From Salinimicrobium xinjiangense DSM 19287 (GTDB lineage Bacteria; Bacteroidota; Bacteroidia; Flavobacteriales; Flavobacteriaceae): DNA of 64,000 nt. Where the stretch lies: positions 1 to 64,000 of the forward strand of contig NZ_AUIG01000017.1 of the NCBI RefSeq assembly GCF_000423585.1, written 5' to 3'. Positions within the stretch are counted from its first letter, which is position 1, and each line of letters starts with the position of its first letter. A program made the position numbers and the translations under genes. Positions 61,395 through 64,000 of this stretch are shown in pieces. The notes below the pieces were generated by a model, which searched no databases, was not told where the DNA came from, and saw only the letters and a program-made list of their open reading frames with translations.

Positions 61395-62117
61395 ATGGGA
61401 CAGAAAACAAATCCAATCGGGAATCGTCTTGGTATCATTAGAGGATGGGAATCCAACTGGTACGGAGGAAATGACTACGGCGATAAATTAGCCGAAGACG
61501 ACAAGATTAGAAAATACATCCATGCTCGTCTTTCTAAAGCGAGTGTATCCAGAGTAATTATTGAGCGTACGCTTAAACTTGTAACCGTTACTATCACCAC
61601 AGCCCGTCCTGGTATCATTATTGGTAAAGGCGGACAGGAGGTAGACAAGTTGAAAGAAGAGCTTAAGAAAATTACCGACAAGGAAGTTCAAATTAACATC
61701 TTTGAAATTAAAAGGCCAGAACTTGACGCGCATTTAGTTGCTTCAAGTGTTGCAAGGCAAATCGAGAATCGTATCTCTTACCGTCGTGCAATTAAAATGG
61801 CTATTGCGGCTGCAATGAGAATGAACGCTGAAGGAATTAAAATCCAGATTTCAGGTCGTTTAAACGGCGCTGAGATGGCACGTTCTGAAGGTTATAAAGA
61901 TGGACGAATTCCTTTGTCAACATTTAGAGCCGATATTGACTATGCTTTAGTAGAAGCTCATACTACCTATGGTAGACTGGGTATTAAAGTGTGGATCATG
62001 AAAGGTGAGGTATACGGTAAAAGAGAACTTTCTCCACTTGTTGGCATGGCCAAAAAACAAGGAGGAAAAACCGGAACCGGACGAAGTGGTGCACCAAAAC
62101 CACGTCGTAGAAAGTAA
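61395..62117 (+). CDS. rpsC: 30S ribosomal protein S3
   Basis: S3 is at the mRNA entry site and contributes helicase activity. The 240-residue protein begins [19 protein letters not shown] and has the KH domain motif [15 protein letters not shown]. The C-terminal domain has [14 protein letters not shown] and [13 protein letters not shown]. It ends in a basic tail. Confidence 0.98.
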   Translation: MGQKTNPIGNRLGIIRGWESNWYGGNDYGDKLAEDDKIRKYIHARLSKASVSRVIIERTLKLVTVTITTARPGIIIGKGGQEVDKLKEELKKITDKEVQINIFEIKRPELDAHLVASSVARQIENRISYRRAIKMAIAAAMRMNAEGIKIQISGRLNGAEMARSEGYKDGRIPLSTFRADIDYALVEAHTTYGRLGIKVWIMKGEVYGKRELSPLVGMAKKQGGKTGTGRSGAPKPRRRK

Positions 62118-62136
62118 TTTTTTAAAGTAAAGAAAA

Positions 62137-62556
62137 ATGTTACAGCCTAAAAGAACAAAATATCGCAAAATGCAAAAGGGCCGTATGAAAGGTGTTTCTC
62201 AAAGAGGACACAGGCTTTCAAACGGGACTTTTGGGATCAAGTCTTTAGACTCAAATTTTGTGACTGCAAGACAGATTGAAGCCGCACGTATTGCTGCAAC
62301 TCGTTATATGAAGAGAGAAGGTTCTCTTTGGATTAAAATATTTCCAGATAAGCCTATCACCAAAAAACCTCTTGAAGTACGTATGGGTAAAGGTAAAGGT
62401 GCCGTGGAATATTGGGCAGCAGTTGTAAAGCCGGGAAGAATACTTTTTGAAATAGGAGGTGTGCCTTTTGATGTTGCAAAAGAGGCTTTACGCCTGGCAG
62501 CTCAAAAACTTCCTGTTAAAACTAAGTTCATTGTAGCTAGAGATTATCAAGCTTAA
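62137..62556 (+). CDS. rplP: 50S ribosomal protein L16
   Basis: L16 organises the A-site region of the 50S. The 139-residue protein begins [18 protein letters not shown] and has the conserved arginine-bearing [20 protein letters not shown] and [10 protein letters not shown]. It lies 19 bases after rpsC. Confidence 0.97.
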   Translation: MLQPKRTKYRKMQKGRMKGVSQRGHRLSNGTFGIKSLDSNFVTARQIEAARIAATRYMKREGSLWIKIFPDKPITKKPLEVRMGKGKGAVEYWAAVVKPGRILFEIGGVPFDVAKEALRLAAQKLPVKTKFIVARDYQA

Positions 62557-62567
62557 TAAGACACGTT

Positions 62568-62759
62568 ATGAAACAATCAGAAGTTAGAGAATTCTCCGTA
62601 GCAGAATTACAGGAAGAACTTGGTAAGTCAAGAAAAGCATATTCCGATCTAAAAATGGCTCACGCAGTATCGCCATTAGAGAACCCAATACAGTTAAGAA
62701 CTGTAAGAAGATCTATAGCGCGTATTGCTACAGAGTTAACTAAAAGAGAACAACAATAA
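62568..62759 (+). CDS. rpmC: 50S ribosomal protein L29
   Basis: L29 is a small helical protein near the tunnel exit. The 63-residue product has [20 protein letters not shown] and [20 protein letters not shown], typical of L29. It lies 11 bases after rplP and 17 before rpsQ. Confidence 0.95.
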   Translation: MKQSEVREFSVAELQEELGKSRKAYSDLKMAHAVSPLENPIQLRTVRRSIARIATELTKREQQ

Positions 62760-62776
62760 GTGTTATTCTGCTGAAA

Positions 62777-63034
62777 ATGGAAAAAAGAAACTTAAGAAAA
62801 GAACGTATAGGTGTTGTTACCAGTAATAAAATGGTCAAATCCATTGTGGTTTCAGAAACTAAGAAGGTAAAGCACCCCATGTATGGAAAGTTCGTTTTGA
62901 AAACGAAGAAATATGTGGCACACGACGAAACAAACGACTGCAACATTGGAGATACTGTAAGGATCATGGAAACACGTCCTATGAGTAAATCTAAGTGCTG
63001 GAGATTAGTAGAAATAATTGAAAGAGCGAAGTAA
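62777..63034 (+). CDS. rpsQ: 30S ribosomal protein S17
   Basis: S17 is a primary 16S rRNA-binding protein with an OB fold. The 85-residue product has [19 protein letters not shown] and [20 protein letters not shown], then [20 protein letters not shown]. It ends two bases before rplN. Confidence 0.97.
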   Translation: MEKRNLRKERIGVVTSNKMVKSIVVSETKKVKHPMYGKFVLKTKKYVAHDETNDCNIGDTVRIMETRPMSKSKCWRLVEIIERAK

Positions 63035-63036
63035 TT

Positions 63037-63405
63037 ATGGTACAACAAGAGTCTAGATTAAGAGTTGCAGACAATACCGGAGCTAAAGAAGTTTTAGTAA
63101 TTCGTGTATTGGGCGGTACAAATAGAAGATACGCTTCTGTTGGAGACAAGATAGTTGTCAGCGTAAAAGAAGCTACACCTAACGGAAACGTGAAAAAAGG
63201 TGCAGTTTCAACAGCAGTTGTTGTTCGTACCAAAAAAGAAGTGCGTAGGCCAGATGGATCTTACATAAGATTTGATGACAATGCATGTGTTCTTCTAAAC
63301 CCTGCAGGGGAAATGAGAGGAACCCGTGTTTTTGGTCCTGTAGCACGTGAACTTCGTGATAAGCAATTCATGAAGATTGTATCATTAGCGCCAGAAGTGC
63401 TTTAA
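63037..63405 (+). CDS. rplN: 50S ribosomal protein L14
   Basis: L14 binds 23S rRNA near the bridge to the 30S subunit and is the docking site of the silencing factor RsfS. The 122-residue product has [20 protein letters not shown] and [20 protein letters not shown], both strongly conserved. Confidence 0.98.
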   Translation: MVQQESRLRVADNTGAKEVLVIRVLGGTNRRYASVGDKIVVSVKEATPNGNVKKGAVSTAVVVRTKKEVRRPDGSYIRFDDNACVLLNPAGEMRGTRVFGPVARELRDKQFMKIVSLAPEVL

Positions 63406-63417
63406 TACAGAAATAAG

Positions 63418-63729
63418 ATGAAAAAGCTTAAAATAAAAACCGGAGATACTGTTCGTGTTACTGCCGGAGACCATAAAGGTCAGGAAGGTAAAGTACAACA
63501 GGTATTTTTGGACAAGAATAAAGCCATCGTCGAAGGTGTGAACATGGTCTCAAAACATGAGAAACCAAGTGCATCAAATCCCCAGGGTGGAATTAAGAAG
63601 AAGGAAGCACCTATTCATATTTCCAATCTTTCTTTGATCGACAAAAATGGTGATGCTACCAGGGTTGGTTACAGAACAGAGAATGATAAGAAAGTAAGGT
63701 TTTCCAAAAAATCCAATGAAGTTATATAG
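63418..63729 (+). CDS. rplX: 50S ribosomal protein L24
   Basis: L24 starts 50S assembly. The 103-residue product has a KOW motif in [20 protein letters not shown] and [20 protein letters not shown]. It lies 12 bases after rplN and two before rplE. Confidence 0.97.
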   Translation: MKKLKIKTGDTVRVTAGDHKGQEGKVQQVFLDKNKAIVEGVNMVSKHEKPSASNPQGGIKKKEAPIHISNLSLIDKNGDATRVGYRTENDKKVRFSKKSNEVI

Positions 63730-63731
63730 TT

Positions 63732-64000
63732 ATGGCGTACGTACCAAGACTTAAACAAGAGTATAAGGAGAGAGTGATCTCTGCTCTTACAGAAGAATTC
63801 AGCTACTCCAATGTAATGGAGGTTCCAAAACTACAGAAGATAGTTGTGAGCCGCGGAGTTGGAGCTGCTGTTGCAGATAAGAAACTTATTGACCATGCGG
63901 TAGATGAATTGACAGCTATCACAGGTCAAAAAGCCGTCGCGACCATTTCTAAAAAGGATGTTGCTTCTTTCAAACTGCGTAAAGGAATGCCGATTGGGGC
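63732..64000 (+). CDS. rplE: 50S ribosomal protein L5 (partial, runs off the window)
   Basis: L5 binds 5S rRNA and contacts the P-site tRNA. The first 89 codons are in the window, starting at ATG 63732. The translated start is [20 protein letters not shown], followed by [20 protein letters not shown] and [20 protein letters not shown]. These match the family, and the gene follows rplX in the expected order. The 3' part lies beyond 64000. Confidence 0.95.
   Translation, partial: MAYVPRLKQEYKERVISALTEEFSYSNVMEVPKLQKIVVSRGVGAAVADKKLIDHAVDELTAITGQKAVATISKKDVASFKLRKGMPIG

Overview
The window reads as chromosome from a member of the Bacteroidota, almost certainly family Flavobacteriaceae. The evidence is gliding/type IX secretion genes (gldJ, porV, a PorP/SprF protein and a giant adhesin with a type B sorting domain), a SusC/SusD pair, a PafA-type alkaline phosphatase, many Bacteroidota -7 promoter boxes (TAnnTTTG), A-rich start contexts with little Shine-Dalgarno signal, and an hpt-adk gene fusion. 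I would guess the Gramella/Salegentibacter/Salinimicrobium neighbourhood, but the sequence alone does not fix the genus. Nearly everything is core chromosome. I see no prophage, insertion sequence, CRISPR array or integrative element.

Layout. 1-530: tRNA-Val and a small island of palindromic repeats. 0.5-5.1 kb: murF and gldJ (minus) diverge from porV (plus); porU, which I expected between gldJ and porV, is not there. 5.2-8.5 kb: cytidine deaminase, then pyruvate dehydrogenase E1 alpha and E2. 8.6-13.4 kb: a tight plus-strand run of M28 peptidase, SDR, SprT-like protein, GDP-mannose pyrophosphorylase and a DUF389 membrane protein. 13.4-14.9 kb: an MlaE/MlaF-type ABC pair (minus). 15-16.6 kb: PafA-like phosphatase. 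16.6-19.2 kb: a minus-strand cassette of KAS III-like enzyme, methyltransferase and glycosyltransferase. 19.4-24 kb: gcvP, a degenerate UbiA-like membrane protein, and an ECF sigma factor with a small zinc-binding partner. 24.1-30.9 kb: M3 peptidase, purE/purK, the divergent hpt-adk fusion, obg and a DUF4136 lipoprotein.

31-38.5 kb is a three-gene minus-strand secretion/adhesion operon: the 1628-residue repeat adhesin, PorP/SprF, then an OmpA/PD40 protein. 38.9-45.8 kb: a Mpl-type ligase, radC, a polysaccharide deacetylase-like protein whose usual metal ligands look substituted, a YjjG-type nucleotidase, and an envelope operon of unknown function (lipoprotein, DUF5723 protein, secreted protein). 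45.8-49.5 kb: rarA, rhomboid protease, rlmB and a small secreted protein. 49.6-54.3 kb: an orphan SusC/SusD pair. 54.7-64 kb: the joined str-S10 ribosomal operon from rpsL into rplE, with a clear -33/-7 promoter and an unusual palindrome/stem-loop gap between rpsJ and rplC.

The strongest candidates for undescribed biology are the KAS III/methyltransferase/glycosyltransferase cassette, the lipoprotein/DUF5723/secreted-protein operon beside the apparently dead deacetylase, the hpt-adk fusion, the UbiA-like protein without its first aspartate motif, and palindromic repeats placed inside or at the ends of core genes (rhomboid 3' end, rpsJ-rplC gap). None of these is proven by sequence alone.
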